This document shows, in pieces, positions 1 through 9,101 of a stretch of 64,000 nucleotides of DNA. Made by a program: the position numbers and the translations under genes. The notes below the pieces were generated by a model, which had not been told where the DNA came from, ran no database searches, and worked only from the letters and a program-made list of their open reading frames with translations. Source of the DNA: Pedobacter heparinus DSM 2366 (GTDB taxonomy: Bacteria; Bacteroidota; Bacteroidia; Sphingobacteriales; Sphingobacteriaceae); NCBI RefSeq assembly GCF_000023825.1, contig NC_013061.1, positions 4,092,001 through 4,156,000 of the forward strand, given 5' to 3'. Each line of letters begins with the position of its first letter. Position 1 is the first letter of the stretch.

Positions 1-2057
1 AAATAAAAACGCTTATCGATACTACCCATAAAATTGTGGTAGTTATACTCACCGCCTAAAACACCTTTCAGGCCTGCAGTATAACGCAGGTTAAATATCG
101 GATACTTATCAACCAGTGGCGTGCGGTAAACCTTACCCTGGTAAAATTTTTCGTGCGGCGCATACCTTAAGTTCACACTGATCTCGGATGTATTGATCTG
201 GTTGGTTCTTGAAAACAGTGTTTGCGCCGAGTTGTTAAAATATAAAGAACCTGCTGGTGTCTGGCTCCATTTACGTAAGCCAAGGCTATAGGAGAAGTGA
301 TTTTCAAATTCATGGACATAATCAAGCCTGTAAAAATCATTGTACAGCATCATGTTGTTCTCCCCCCTTTTAAAGGAAAGCAAAAAGTTATCTTCCTGTA
401 CAAACTGCAGCTCCTGTCCAGGAATTTTGGTATCCCGCTGGAAACTGGCGCGCACATAGTTTTGAGGGAAAGCATAAATTGACTTGTTGTTTAAGGAATA
501 GGTCCCGCTCAGGAAATACTTCCATTTCAGATCCTCAAAGCCATAGGCTGCGTAAGTTTCAAAATAATAGCGCTTGCTTAAAGCAGTTGTGGTACGGCCA
601 CCTAAACGCAAACGAAAGCCCTCAACACTGTTAAAACTATAAAAGGTATTTACCGGCCCCATTTCAAAAGGACCAAAATCTTTATATCCCGCAAAAAACA
701 GTGTTACAATATCCATAGTTCGTTTAAACGATGGAATGCTTTGCAGGGTATCGAGATTACGGTACACTTTAGCACTGGTGGTGCTCAGCGCTTCAGGACG
801 GTTACTGGTCCAGAACTGCTCAGATTTCTTTTTCGCATCCGGTACCACAACCAGGGCAGCCGAGCCTTTGTATACGCTATCGGCTATCGGCTCATTTATT
901 TTGTAATCTTTATAGGTAACGGTCCTTTCGCCTGTAAAACCAGCCCCGCTTTTCTTGGTGATGCCAAAATCAACAATCAGGTTGCTCTTACTTAAGTGGT
1001 AACGGTTGTCCGCATTCTGTTCAAATTCAAGTTTGGCCTCTAATGCCCGAACAAAATTCAGGTTAATGTTTTTATTTACGGTTAAAAAAGCATTCTGGAC
1101 GGCATAATTTCCATCCATGGTTACATACAGCTTACCTTCAAACAAAAGGTCCATCTTGTTTCTGGGTGTAAAGGAAAGTTCAATCAGCTGGGGCTGTTGT
1201 GTACGGATGGTATCGGTAATAAAAAATTTGTAAAAACCAGGTGCGCCATCAGCAATCGGGCTTAGCAGCAGATTGCTTACTACAGAGATATTGTTGTCAT
1301 AAATATCAATATCCTGGTACATCCTGTCGAAATAAGAACTTAAACCCTGGTTGTCTATAAAACGCTCATCGAAGTTCACCTGCTTATCGGCTATGACCAC
1401 AGTTTTTAACTTCTCCGGATTTTTGCGAAAATAGTTATCAGAAAGCTTTTCCTGCTGAAACACCGGAAGCATATTTTTGCCACCTATTTTTGTAGAATCC
1501 TGTTCCTGAAAAAGGAACTGATAATTGCGGAATATTCTTTTGTTCTTAAATTTCTCTGAAAGGTTGCTCATAGAGAACAACATTCTTTCATATTTCTGAT
1601 AAGCGACGTAATCATAGCTTTCCATGCGGTTTTTCGGTTTATTGGCAATTACCTTACGGATCAGTTCAACTGCAGGGTTCTCTTTATTGCGGTAAGGGGG
1701 CTTCTTGCCACCTTTGATCACTACCTCGTTCATCTGCATGGCTTCATTTTGCAGCTGTACATTAATGGTTTGGGCCTGCCCCGGCTTAATGGTTTTAACC
1801 TGGGTTTTATAACCTATATAACTGAATTTAAGCTGGGTATAATTGCCACTAATGGTAATATTATACTTTCCATCGGCATCTGTGCGCCCTCCTTTTCCAC
1901 TTCCGGTAATGATAAAAGATGCATAAGGAATGGTTTCTTTAGTGCTGGCGTCTGTAACCGTTCCGCTAACAGCCGTTTGCTGTGCATAAGATTGAAAACC
2001 AGGTATAACCATAGCTAACAAAATAATAAACCTGACTGTTATTGAACGAAGAAACAT
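1..2057 (-). CDS. DUF5686 family outer-membrane protein with N-terminal carboxypeptidase-regulatory-like domain (3' end cut by window edge)
   Basis: The frame is open from an ATG at 2057 to the left edge, giving 685 codons without a stop; the C-terminal part is outside the window. The translation begins with a signal peptide ending in SYAQQ, followed by a CarboxypepD_reg-like beta-sandwich at about residues 28-105 (VSGTVTDASTKETIPYAS; LKFSYIGYKTQ; NEVVIKGGKK). The long remainder reads like the DUF5686 family of Bacteroidota, whose members are usually about 800-860 residues. The protein is probably in the outer membrane, with the N-terminal domain in the periplasm. Its biochemical role is unknown to me. 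An exact TAnnTTTG box lies upstream, so it seems to be transcribed separately from the haem operon. The family call rests on recognised sequence style, not a search. Confidence 0.8.
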   Translation of the reverse strand, partial: MFLRSITVRFIILLAMVIPGFQSYAQQTAVSGTVTDASTKETIPYASFIITGSGKGGRTDADGKYNITISGNYTQLKFSYIGYKTQVKTIKPGQAQTINVQLQNEAMQMNEVVIKGGKKPPYRNKENPAVELIRKVIANKPKNRMESYDYVAYQKYERMLFSMSNLSEKFKNKRIFRNYQFLFQEQDSTKIGGKNMLPVFQQEKLSDNYFRKNPEKLKTVVIADKQVNFDERFIDNQGLSSYFDRMYQDIDIYDNNISVVSNLLLSPIADGAPGFYKFFITDTIRTQQPQLIELSFTPRNKMDLLFEGKLYVTMDGNYAVQNAFLTVNKNINLNFVRALEAKLEFEQNADNRYHLSKSNLIVDFGITKKSGAGFTGERTVTYKDYKINEPIADSVYKGSAALVVVPDAKKKSEQFWTSNRPEALSTTSAKVYRNLDTLQSIPSFKRTMDIVTLFFAGYKDFGPFEMGPVNTFYSFNSVEGFRLRLGGRTTTALSKRYYFETYAAYGFEDLKWKYFLSGTYSLNNKSIYAFPQNYVRASFQRDTKIPGQELQFVQEDNFLLSFKRGENNMMLYNDFYRLDYVHEFENHFSYSLGLRKWSQTPAGSLYFNNSAQTLFSRTNQINTSEISVNLRYAPHEKFYQGKVYRTPLVDKYPIFNLRYTAGLKGVLGGEYNYHNFMGSIDKRFY

Positions 2058-2101
2058 GTATACCAATTAATATTGTGCTGCCTAAAAAAAATTAAGCACA
2101 G

Positions 2102-2109
2102 CAAAGTTA
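2102..2109 (-). promoter_or_regulatory. Candidate -7 box (TAACTTTG) of the DUF5686 gene
   Basis: Read on the minus strand this is TAACTTTG, an exact match to the Bacteroidota consensus TAnnTTTG. It lies about 45 bases before the ATG at 2057. No matching -33 TTG is evident at the usual distance, so the call is tentative. Confidence 0.45.
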
Positions 2110-2217
2110 ATACTCAACTTCTGAATATCCGCGTAAAAAAGTCAGGGTAAAGCCAATAATTAAATGTTATGACACGAAAATGAAAAAACTGAATATAGGC
2201 GATTGATTTTTATGGAT

Positions 2218-3210
2218 TTACAGGGCTAGAAACTGACTGATATTAGCTTGTACATGGTCGTTTTTTTTATGCTCTCCCCGATTCAGCTGAAGGGCCCTGA
2301 TTTTTACGCCGTTTCTTTCAAGCAGCAATTCTTCGTAAAAACCCTTGTAATAAACATCTTTCACTTCAAATCTCCTGCTGTTCCAGGAGCTCTTCAATTC
2401 TACCCATTCCGGATAAAACACGGCATGCCCATCAGGGATATCCAATCCCAATATTGAAGCATCTGTGGCATCCAGTACCACAGCATTGCCCAACAGCCGG
2501 GCTGTATAAATGTGATCGGGATGGTTATAAACCTGGCTGGGCTGACCTGATTGTAACAAAGCTCCGTCTTTTAAAATAAGCAACTCATCTGCCAGAAAGA
2601 GGCCATCTGCCGGATCATGGGATACCATAATTACCGTAACACCTGTTTCTGCAGCTACCCGCTTAATGTCGGCACGCAACTGGTTTTTAAGCAAAGCATC
2701 AACCTGACTAAAAGGTTCATCCAGTAACAAAACTGAAGTATCGCTTACCATGGCTTTAGCAATGGCCACGCGCTGCTGCTCGCCGCCACTCAATTGGGTA
2801 ATCTTTTTATCTTTCAGATGTTCAATGTGCAGATGCTGCAACATTTCCATAGTTTTGGCTTGTTTGGCCTGCACATCGGTATTGGACAGCATGGACGCTA
2901 CATTGTCATAAACCTTAGCATATATATTCAATGAAAAATCCTGGGTAACCATTTTCATCTCCTTATGGCCCGGGATGAGTTGTTCATCAGGTCCCAGGAT
3001 ACGCTTTCCTTTGAAAGAAACTTCTCCTCCATCTACCTTTAGCAAACCATAGATGCACTTCAACAGTGTAGATTTTCCACTGCCGCTTTCACCCAGAATG
3101 GCTACAACATTTCCTTTTTTAACCTCAAAACTAATGTTACTGATACCGCCCGCTTGTTCGGTTTGATATTGTTTACTAAGATTTTTAACACTAATGATTT
3201 GCTCTTCCAC
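2218..3210 (-). CDS. ABC transporter ATP-binding protein without a partner permease
   Basis: This 330-residue protein is a complete ABC ATPase. It has Walker A GESGSGKST at about residue 38, a Q-loop region (MKMVTQDFSL), signature LSGGEQQRVAIAKAM, Walker B VLLLDEPF and the switch histidine in IMVSHDP. About 100 residues follow the ATPase core and look like the regulatory C-terminal extension of importer-type ATPases (FbpC/PotA-like). The start is GTG at 3210, 17 bases after the upstream barrel-protein gene, so it is probably the last gene of the long haem run. No permease or binding-protein gene is nearby, so the substrate is unknown. It may pair with a permease elsewhere or act on a non-transport process. 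Confidence 0.85.
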   Translation of the reverse strand: MEEQIISVKNLSKQYQTEQAGGISNISFEVKKGNVVAILGESGSGKSTLLKCIYGLLKVDGGEVSFKGKRILGPDEQLIPGHKEMKMVTQDFSLNIYAKVYDNVASMLSNTDVQAKQAKTMEMLQHLHIEHLKDKKITQLSGGEQQRVAIAKAMVSDTSVLLLDEPFSQVDALLKNQLRADIKRVAAETGVTVIMVSHDPADGLFLADELLILKDGALLQSGQPSQVYNHPDHIYTARLLGNAVVLDATDASILGLDIPDGHAVFYPEWVELKSSWNSRRFEVKDVYYKGFYEELLLERNGVKIRALQLNRGEHKKNDHVQANISQFLAL

Positions 3211-3227
3211 GGGATAAAGATATTGTA

Positions 3228-3962
3228 TTAATTTAACCCCAGTGTTATTCCGAATGACATATTCTTTAACCCTTTTTGTGGTGCACTATCAAACATATCG
3301 CTAAAATAATATTTAGTAAAAATTCCAAGTGCCCCATAACCTACGCGCAATGATCCGCCCAAACGCACTTTTTCGAAATTATAATCGTCCCTGAATTTCT
3401 GTTTACCGTTCTCTTTACTTATTTGTTTTACTTTTCCATTGAGCAGGAAGCCTATATCCGGTCCGACAACAAAATAGAACCTTTTACCACGGTCATTCTC
3501 ATTGGTACGGAACTGGAAACCCATTGGTATATGGGCATAAAAACTGGAAAATCTGTTTTTAGAAAATTCGATACCCGTTTCCGGATCATATTCCAATGTA
3601 GGGGTGTTTCTTCTTATCGTAATGTCCCTTTTTAGTCGGATCATGTTCCAGTCTACCCCAGCAGCCAGATATATTTTAAAATTTGAATTGAACCGGTATC
3701 CGTAGTCCAGCACATCAAAAGAGAAGGTACTGGTTTTAAATGCCTTATAGTCCAGAAAATCATTTGCCGGTGACAGGCTAAAGCTTCCGTTGTCAATAAG
3801 CCTGCTGAAACCAAGATCAATACGTGTAAGTGTAATACCACCCACAAAACGGCCCTTCGGGTTGGCTAATGTTTTGACACTATCCTGTTGCGCAAATAAA
3901 TTTAATGAGGTGGCCATAATAAGGCTGCTAATTAAAACTGCGGTTGAGCATAGACGTTTCAT
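3228..3962 (-). CDS. Putative outer-membrane beta-barrel protein
   Basis: The 244-residue product has a signal peptide ending around LFAQQ (residues 1-26). It then shows alternating hydrophobic and polar strands rich in Tyr, Phe and Gly, with a C-terminal strand ending NMSFGITLGLN, typical of small Bacteroidota barrels. Phrases such as YAHIPMGFQFR and FVVGPDIGFLLNGK resemble the PorT-like/OMP_b-brl family. It lies 20 bases after hemJ and 17 bases before the orphan ABC ATPase, on the same strand. A role in substrate entry linked to haem or metal handling is possible from context only. Function is not known. Confidence 0.65.
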   Translation of the reverse strand: MKRLCSTAVLISSLIMATSLNLFAQQDSVKTLANPKGRFVGGITLTRIDLGFSRLIDNGSFSLSPANDFLDYKAFKTSTFSFDVLDYGYRFNSNFKIYLAAGVDWNMIRLKRDITIRRNTPTLEYDPETGIEFSKNRFSSFYAHIPMGFQFRTNENDRGKRFYFVVGPDIGFLLNGKVKQISKENGKQKFRDDYNFEKVRLGGSLRVGYGALGIFTKYYFSDMFDSAPQKGLKNMSFGITLGLN

Positions 3963-3982
3963 ACTATAAAGATAGATTAATT

Positions 3983-4531
3983 TTAGGAATCGTGTTTTTT
4001 CCGGTAATGTTTATACCATTTTACTGCAGCCATGATAACCACAGCAAAAATGATCAGACCAATGAGGCCGTATATCCAGTCTACAGCATTTTTTAAGATC
4101 ACTGTAAATACAATGGCGACCAGTAAAATGGTGGCCACTTCATTCCACAAACGCAGCTTAAAGGAACTCATTTTACAGGTACCCAGCTTTAGCTGTTTCA
4201 TGATACGCTGACAAATAAAGTGGTAAATGAGCAGTAAAACTACAAAGCTAAGTTTTACATGCATCCAGGGCATTTGCAGCAATGCTGGTCTGATGCAAAG
4301 CATGGTGATACCGGCCAGCACTGTTAATACCATGGCCGGTGTAGTGATGATGTACCAGAGCTTGCGCTCCATTTTTTCATACTCTTTTTGGAGAATGGCT
4401 TTCTCCATTTCGGACCTGTCGTTGGCCTCGGTATGGTAAATGAACAAACGTACACTATAAAACAACCCCGCCATCCAGCTTACCATAAAGATGATATGAA
4501 CAGAAAGGACGTAATAGTAGTATTTATCCAT
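3983..4531 (-). CDS. hemJ: HemJ-type protoporphyrinogen IX oxidase
   Basis: The 182-residue membrane protein has four or five hydrophobic segments and matches the HemJ (UPF0093) pattern. It has a histidine near the N terminus (His12, in LSVHIIFMVSWMAGLFY), an Arg-Leu-Phe-x-Tyr-His stretch at about residues 28-33, a His-x-Lys at 91-93 (WMHVKLSF) and an Arg/Asn-Glu pair (RLWNEVAT) near 127-131. HemJ oxidises protoporphyrinogen IX to protoporphyrin IX in the membrane, replacing HemG or HemY. Length is close to normal, with a slightly long basic C-terminal tail. It starts 7 bases after hemE, which supports the call. Confidence 0.9.
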   Translation of the reverse strand: MDKYYYYVLSVHIIFMVSWMAGLFYSVRLFIYHTEANDRSEMEKAILQKEYEKMERKLWYIITTPAMVLTVLAGITMLCIRPALLQMPWMHVKLSFVVLLLIYHFICQRIMKQLKLGTCKMSSFKLRLWNEVATILLVAIVFTVILKNAVDWIYGLIGLIIFAVVIMAAVKWYKHYRKKHDS

Positions 4532-4538
4532 AGTAAAC

Positions 4539-5561
4539 TTAGTATTTAAACTCCTTAATTACTTCTATTGCATATTTTACGTTGTCGAAAGGAATATCAG
4601 GCATAATACCATGACCTAAGTTAAAAATAAAACCGTTTTGTCCGCGCATGCGCTCAAATAGTCTGAGGATTTCTTTTTTAATGACAGGTTTATCCGCATA
4701 TAAAATATGCGGATCAAGGTTACCCTGTACAGCGATACCTGCAGGCAAACTGTTTTTAATATTTAAAAGATCCGCGTTCCAGTCTACCGAAATCACATCT
4801 GGTTTAGCTTCAGCCATAATCGGGGCAAATACCGAACTGCCTTTGCAGAAAGAGATCACTGGGATGTCTTTTCTGTTCAGGTTGGCAATAATTTCCTGGA
4901 TGTAGCGGTGCGAAAATTCCTGATAATCGTTCCATGACAGGGCCAATGCCCAACTGTCAAAGATCTGAATGGCATTTACACCTGCTGCAATTTGCAGGTT
5001 CAGGTAATCGGCAGTAACCTTAGCAATTTTAGCCAATAGTTTATGTGCTACTTCCGGCTGGTTGTGCATCAGCAATTTGGTCAGCTTAAAATCTTTGGAA
5101 GAACCACCTTCAACGAGGTAGCTCATTACTGTAAATGGTGCTCCGGCGAAACCAATTAAAGGAATACTACCATTTAAACGTTGCTGGATCACTTTGATCG
5201 CATCAGCCACATATTGCAGCCTGTCGAGCACATCTACTTCTAAAGCCTCCACATCTTTAAGTGTACGCACCGGGTTAGCAAATTTAGGGCCTATACCTTG
5301 CGTAAAGCTCAGGTCTCCACCCATAGCTTCACCTGTTACCAGGATGTCCGAAAACAAAATAGCGGCATCAATCCCAAGCAAATCAACCGGAAGCATCGTT
5401 ACATCAGCAGCAATTTCCGGTGTTTTGCACATCTCCAGAAAAGAGTATTTGTTTTTAATTTCCCAATACTCCGGCATAAAACGGCCAGCCTGGCGCATCA
5501 TCCACACTGGTGGGCGTTCTGTTTGCTTTGAAAATGCTGCATCTAAAAATAACGTGTTCAT
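4539..5561 (-). CDS. hemE: Uroporphyrinogen decarboxylase
   Basis: This 340-residue cytoplasmic enzyme removes four carboxyl groups from uroporphyrinogen III to give coproporphyrinogen III. The family signature PVWMMRQAGRFMPEYW is at about residues 18-33. The conserved Asp of AILFSDILV is at residue 72, and the C-terminal glycine-rich NLGHGIMPD is present. Length is normal for HemE and the ATG start leaves a usual N terminus. It lies 25 bases after the TPR-like gene and 7 bases before hemJ, inside the tetrapyrrole run. Confidence 0.96.
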   Translation of the reverse strand: MNTLFLDAAFSKQTERPPVWMMRQAGRFMPEYWEIKNKYSFLEMCKTPEIAADVTMLPVDLLGIDAAILFSDILVTGEAMGGDLSFTQGIGPKFANPVRTLKDVEALEVDVLDRLQYVADAIKVIQQRLNGSIPLIGFAGAPFTVMSYLVEGGSSKDFKLTKLLMHNQPEVAHKLLAKIAKVTADYLNLQIAAGVNAIQIFDSWALALSWNDYQEFSHRYIQEIIANLNRKDIPVISFCKGSSVFAPIMAEAKPDVISVDWNADLLNIKNSLPAGIAVQGNLDPHILYADKPVIKKEILRLFERMRGQNGFIFNLGHGIMPDIPFDNVKYAIEVIKEFKY

Positions 5562-5586
5562 GTGTTCTGATTTGTCTTCTATTTTT

Positions 5587-6102
5587 TTATAAGCTGTATG
5601 CTTCTTTTTCTATTTTATTGATAATATCCTGCGATTTGGAAGTTATAGCCAATTCCCTGGCTTTGCTCAAATATGCGGTACAGCGTTCCTTGTCCTTTTT
5701 TCTTAAAGCCAGGTTGGCCAGATGGATCAGTACAAAAGCTTTGTCGTTTTTTCCACCCAGCGGAAAGCGGCTGGCAATCTGAAAATGATGTTCGGCCAGT
5801 TCATAATCTTCCTTTTTTAGAGCAATATTGGCCCGCATAAATTCATAATATCCACGTCTGTTTCTGGCAAGTCTGTCGGGGTTTGGTACCTCTGCCAGCA
5901 AAGCTTCGGCACGTACATAATTACCGTTCTTAAAATGTTTTGAGGCCAGTAAAATGGAACTGTGCTTAAAATGGCTCCATATTACAAAGGCAAACAAAAA
6001 GCCGGCCAGTGCAGCCAGCTGATATTGAACATAAAAAAGGCATACCAAAGCTGCGATGGCAAAAAGCGCCATCAGGGCATACCTGCCTTTTGAATTATAC
6101 AT
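5587..6102 (-). CDS. Small membrane-anchored TPR-like protein
   Basis: The 171-residue product has two hydrophobic helices close together at the N terminus (about residues 9-25 and 28-45). A helical domain follows with TPR-like periodicity (ASKHFKNGNYVRAEALLAEV; ALKKEDYELAEHHFQIA; ALRKKDKERCTAYLSKARE). The start ATG overlaps the response-regulator stop by one base (TAATG), implying translational coupling. TPR domains bind proteins, so it might connect the two-component system to an envelope or haem-pathway partner. That is inference from position. I do not recognise a named family. Confidence 0.75.
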   Translation of the reverse strand: MYNSKGRYALMALFAIAALVCLFYVQYQLAALAGFLFAFVIWSHFKHSSILLASKHFKNGNYVRAEALLAEVPNPDRLARNRRGYYEFMRANIALKKEDYELAEHHFQIASRFPLGGKNDKAFVLIHLANLALRKKDKERCTAYLSKARELAITSKSQDIINKIEKEAYSL

Positions 6103-6806
6103 TAGTGAATATCTGTGAACTTATAGCCTACACCTCTGATGGAGTGAAAATAAACAGGGTTTTTCTGATCGGGTTCAAAATACTTGCGGAACGTCAGAAT
6201 AAAGTTATCTATAGTTCTTGTAGATGGATAAACATCATAGTTCCATACGGTCTCTAAAATCTGCTCGCGGGACACGGCCTCATTTTTACGCTCAATCAGC
6301 AGTTTTAAAAGCATGGTCTCTTTTTTGGTCAGAGGTACAATCACCCCATCATCCTGTTTCAGTTCAAATGAATTGAAATAAATGGTTTTGTCGCCAATTT
6401 TATAGGAATTGATTTCTTTTAAGTCATCCGCTTTCATACTGCGTTTTACCAGGATACCAACCCTCAGGATCAGTTCTTCCAGGTTAAAAGGTTTTACCAG
6501 GTAATCATCGGCACCTTTTTTCAGGCCCATTACCCTGTCTTCGCTGGTATTTTTAGCCGTTAAAAAAAGAATGGGTACTTCTGTATTTTCCAGCCTGATG
6601 GTTTCACATACCTGGAAACCGTCCATTTCAGGGAGCATTACATCCAGAATGATGAGATTAAAGCGTTCTTCTTTAAAAACTTTCAACGCAGTTTTACCAT
6701 CTTTTACGGCATGTACTTTATAACCTTCAAGCTCAAGGTTCAATTTTATGGCATCCAATAAGTGATCTTCATCTTCAACCAGCAGTATTCTTAATTTCTG
6801 TTGCAT
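6102..6806 (-). CDS. OmpR-family response regulator
   Basis: The product has a receiver domain at about residues 1-120 with acidic pair Glu11/Asp12, phosphoacceptor Asp55 (LIILDVMLPEMDG), Thr83 and Lys105 (LVKPF). A winged-helix DNA-binding domain follows at about 135-232 (LTKKETMLLKLL; TVWNYDVYPSTRTIDNFI; SIRGVGYKFTD). I prefer the ATG at 6806 (234 residues), two bases after the kinase stop. A TTG at 6812 would add two residues and overlap that stop. It is the partner of the adjacent kinase and lies between hemL and hemE, so control of the haem operon itself is a reasonable guess. Confidence 0.93.
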   Translation of the reverse strand: MQQKLRILLVEDEDHLLDAIKLNLELEGYKVHAVKDGKTALKVFKEERFNLIILDVMLPEMDGFQVCETIRLENTEVPILFLTAKNTSEDRVMGLKKGADDYLVKPFNLEELILRVGILVKRSMKADDLKEINSYKIGDKTIYFNSFELKQDDGVIVPLTKKETMLLKLLIERKNEAVSREQILETVWNYDVYPSTRTIDNFILTFRKYFEPDQKNPVYFHSIRGVGYKFTDIH

Positions 6807-6808
6807 AA

Positions 6809-7675
6809 TCAACTAAATGTTATTTCAAAAATAGCACCTTGCGGTACGTTATCTCTAACGCTGATATCAGCGTCGTGGCTTTGTAATACTTCCTTAACAA
6901 TAAACAGGCCTAAACCCGTTCCTTTTGATTTTCTGACATTCTCATCACCAACCCGGTAAAATTTATCGAAAATCAGCATCTTTTCACTGTCGGGAATACC
7001 AGGCCCTTTGTCAGCTACCCTTAAAAAAGGATGGCCGTCTTTTTCTGTCAGTTCAACCGCCACATCAGCGCAGGGACCCGAATACTTTACTGCATTTTCG
7101 ACCAGGTTGGTCACTACCGACGAGAGTGCAAACTGATCGCCCATCACCTTTATTCCTGGTTTGATAACCGGTGTAATCAACTGTTCACATCCGCAGGAAT
7201 GGACCTGCAGCCTGTCAGTGATTTTGGTAACCAACTCCGAGAAGTCAAATTCCTCTTTAGGGAAGGAATAAGAGCGGTTTTCTATCTTTGTAGCCAATAA
7301 CATGTTTTCTACCAGGTCGTCCAAACGTTCAATATCTTTTAAAGAATTGCTCAGTAAGGACGTCTGCCGCGCCTTATCAAGGTCACGTTTGATGATGGTT
7401 TGAATTGATAATTTTATAGCAGCCAAAGGTGATTTTAACTCATGCGTTACAGAGAGCAAAAAATTTTGCTGCTGTTCACGCAGACGCTCTTCTTTTTTGA
7501 TAGACTGGTGTAAAAAATAAGCCCCTATACATAGTAAAAATAAAAACACCGACCCTTCGCCCATCACCATTGCCATTCTGGCAGGTTCCAGCCGAACAAC
7601 CAGCGTTCCCCAGGAGATCAATTGCACTAAAGCGTACAACAGCATGAAATAAAATATAACAATCGACTTCTTCAA
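6809..7675 (-). CDS. Sensor histidine kinase without extracellular sensor domain
   Basis: The 288-residue kinase has two hydrophobic segments (about residues 5-27 and 42-57) separated by only some 15 residues, so there is no room for a periplasmic sensor domain. HisKA follows with phosphoacceptor His78 (FLLSVTHELKSPLAAIKLS). The ATPase domain has an N box (TNLVENAVKYS, 189-199), a G1 box (ADKGPGIPD) and a G2 box (GTGLGLFIVKE). A Cys-Gly-Cys at 161-163, between HisKA and the N box, is unusual and could bind metal, haem iron or act in redox sensing (inference). The start is TTG at 7675, 32 bases after hemL. It most likely signals to the next-encoded regulator. Confidence 0.92.
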   Translation of the reverse strand: MKKSIVIFYFMLLYALVQLISWGTLVVRLEPARMAMVMGEGSVFLFLLCIGAYFLHQSIKKEERLREQQQNFLLSVTHELKSPLAAIKLSIQTIIKRDLDKARQTSLLSNSLKDIERLDDLVENMLLATKIENRSYSFPKEEFDFSELVTKITDRLQVHSCGCEQLITPVIKPGIKVMGDQFALSSVVTNLVENAVKYSGPCADVAVELTEKDGHPFLRVADKGPGIPDSEKMLIFDKFYRVGDENVRKSKGTGLGLFIVKEVLQSHDADISVRDNVPQGAIFEITFS

Positions 7676-7707
7676 GATTACCAGTGTTTTAGCTAATATA
7701 CCATTAT

Positions 7708-9081
7708 TTACTTGTTCCTGAAAACAACATCAAGGCTGTCAAATATTGCCCTTTTTGCCTTTTCCAGCTCTATCTTTGTGTGCGCAGCAGAAACGAAACC
7801 AACTTCATAGCCTGAGGGGCCCAGATAAATCCCCCTGTTCAGCAACTCTCTGTGCATCATTTTAAATTTTTCCATGCTGCTGTGTTCTATATCATCAGCA
7901 CGTTGGATCTTATCTTTATCGGTAAAGGCAATCCAGAAAATAGAACCCACATGAAATACTTTTACTTTATAATTCCTTGCTGTGGCAAAACGTTGTAAAC
8001 TTTCTGCGAATTCTGTAGCCTTATTGTTCAGTTCTTTGTAAAAACCCGATTTTAACAATTCAGTTAACTGGGCAATCCCTGCTGCCATGGCTATCGGGTT
8101 TCCGGAAAGGGTACCTGCCTGGTAAACTCCGCCGTCAGGAGAAATGTGTGCCATAATTTCGGCAGATGCACCATACATACCAACCGGTAGTCCGCCGCCG
8201 ATGATCTTGCCATAAGTAACAATATCCGGTTTAAGTCCATAATGTGCTGCAGCACCTTCAAAACCCAATCTGAAACCCGTTATCACTTCATCAAATATCA
8301 ATAAGGATTTATGCGCTTTACATAAATTCTGCAGGAATTCCAGGTAAGCCTGGTCCTGCATCAGTAAACCATTGTTGGCTGGTATACCTTCAATGATTAC
8401 AGCGGCAACCTCATCTTTAAACTGTTCAAAAGCCTGTTTCAATGCTTCAACATCATTTAAAGGCAAAACTATTGTTTCCTGTGCAAATGCTTTCGGCACA
8501 CCAGCTGATGAGGTTTCACCAAAAGTTACCAGTCCTGATCCCGCCTTTACCAATAAGGAATCACTATGGCCATGGTAACAACCATCAAACTTGATAATTT
8601 TGTCCCTGCCAGTAAAACCCCGGGCCAAACGGATAGCCGACATGACCGCTTCAGTACCAGAGCTTGTAAAACGGATTTTTTCTACAAATCTGTTATTTTT
8701 TATAATCAGTTCGGCCAGCTCATTTTCCAATGCCGTAGGTGCACCGAAGCTCATTCCGTTCTGCATCACTTCAGTAACTTTTTCTCTTACTTTAGGGTGA
8801 TTGTGACCTAAGATCAATGGCCCCCAGCTACCGCAAAAATCTATAAACTGATTGCCGTCTGCATCCCAAACGAAGCAACCATCTCCTTTTTGAATAAAGA
8901 GGGGCGTACCGTGAACCGATTTAAAAGCCCTTACCGGAGAGTTTACCCCACCTGGGAAATAGTTTTTCGCCTTTTCATAGAGTTCTGCCGACTTTTCTCT
9001 GGAAATATCCGGTTTACTGCCTGTATTTACAGGCACTTCGCCTTCATTTCCGGAAAACATTTTTTTTAAAGATTCTAACAT
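7708..9081 (-). CDS. hemL: Glutamate-1-semialdehyde 2,1-aminomutase
   Basis: This PLP enzyme converts glutamate-1-semialdehyde to 5-aminolevulinate, the second step of the C5 pathway. Visible features are the N-terminal FPGGVNSPVRAFKSV, the PLP pocket SSGTEAVMSAIRLAR, the Asp of LLIFDEVITGFR (Asp264) and the Schiff-base Lys292 in TYGKIIGGGLPVG. At 457 residues it is about 28 longer than usual. The extra is a polar N-terminal segment before the conserved SAELYEKAKNYFPGG. A later start is possible but no well-placed ATG is obvious. It lies 20 bases after hemB. Confidence 0.96.
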   Translation of the reverse strand: MLESLKKMFSGNEGEVPVNTGSKPDISREKSAELYEKAKNYFPGGVNSPVRAFKSVHGTPLFIQKGDGCFVWDADGNQFIDFCGSWGPLILGHNHPKVREKVTEVMQNGMSFGAPTALENELAELIIKNNRFVEKIRFTSSGTEAVMSAIRLARGFTGRDKIIKFDGCYHGHSDSLLVKAGSGLVTFGETSSAGVPKAFAQETIVLPLNDVEALKQAFEQFKDEVAAVIIEGIPANNGLLMQDQAYLEFLQNLCKAHKSLLIFDEVITGFRLGFEGAAAHYGLKPDIVTYGKIIGGGLPVGMYGASAEIMAHISPDGGVYQAGTLSGNPIAMAAGIAQLTELLKSGFYKELNNKATEFAESLQRFATARNYKVKVFHVGSIFWIAFTDKDKIQRADDIEHSSMEKFKMMHRELLNRGIYLGPSGYEVGFVSAAHTKIELEKAKRAIFDSLDVVFRNK

Positions 9082-9101
9082 TATTTATGCTTTATAACTC
9101 G

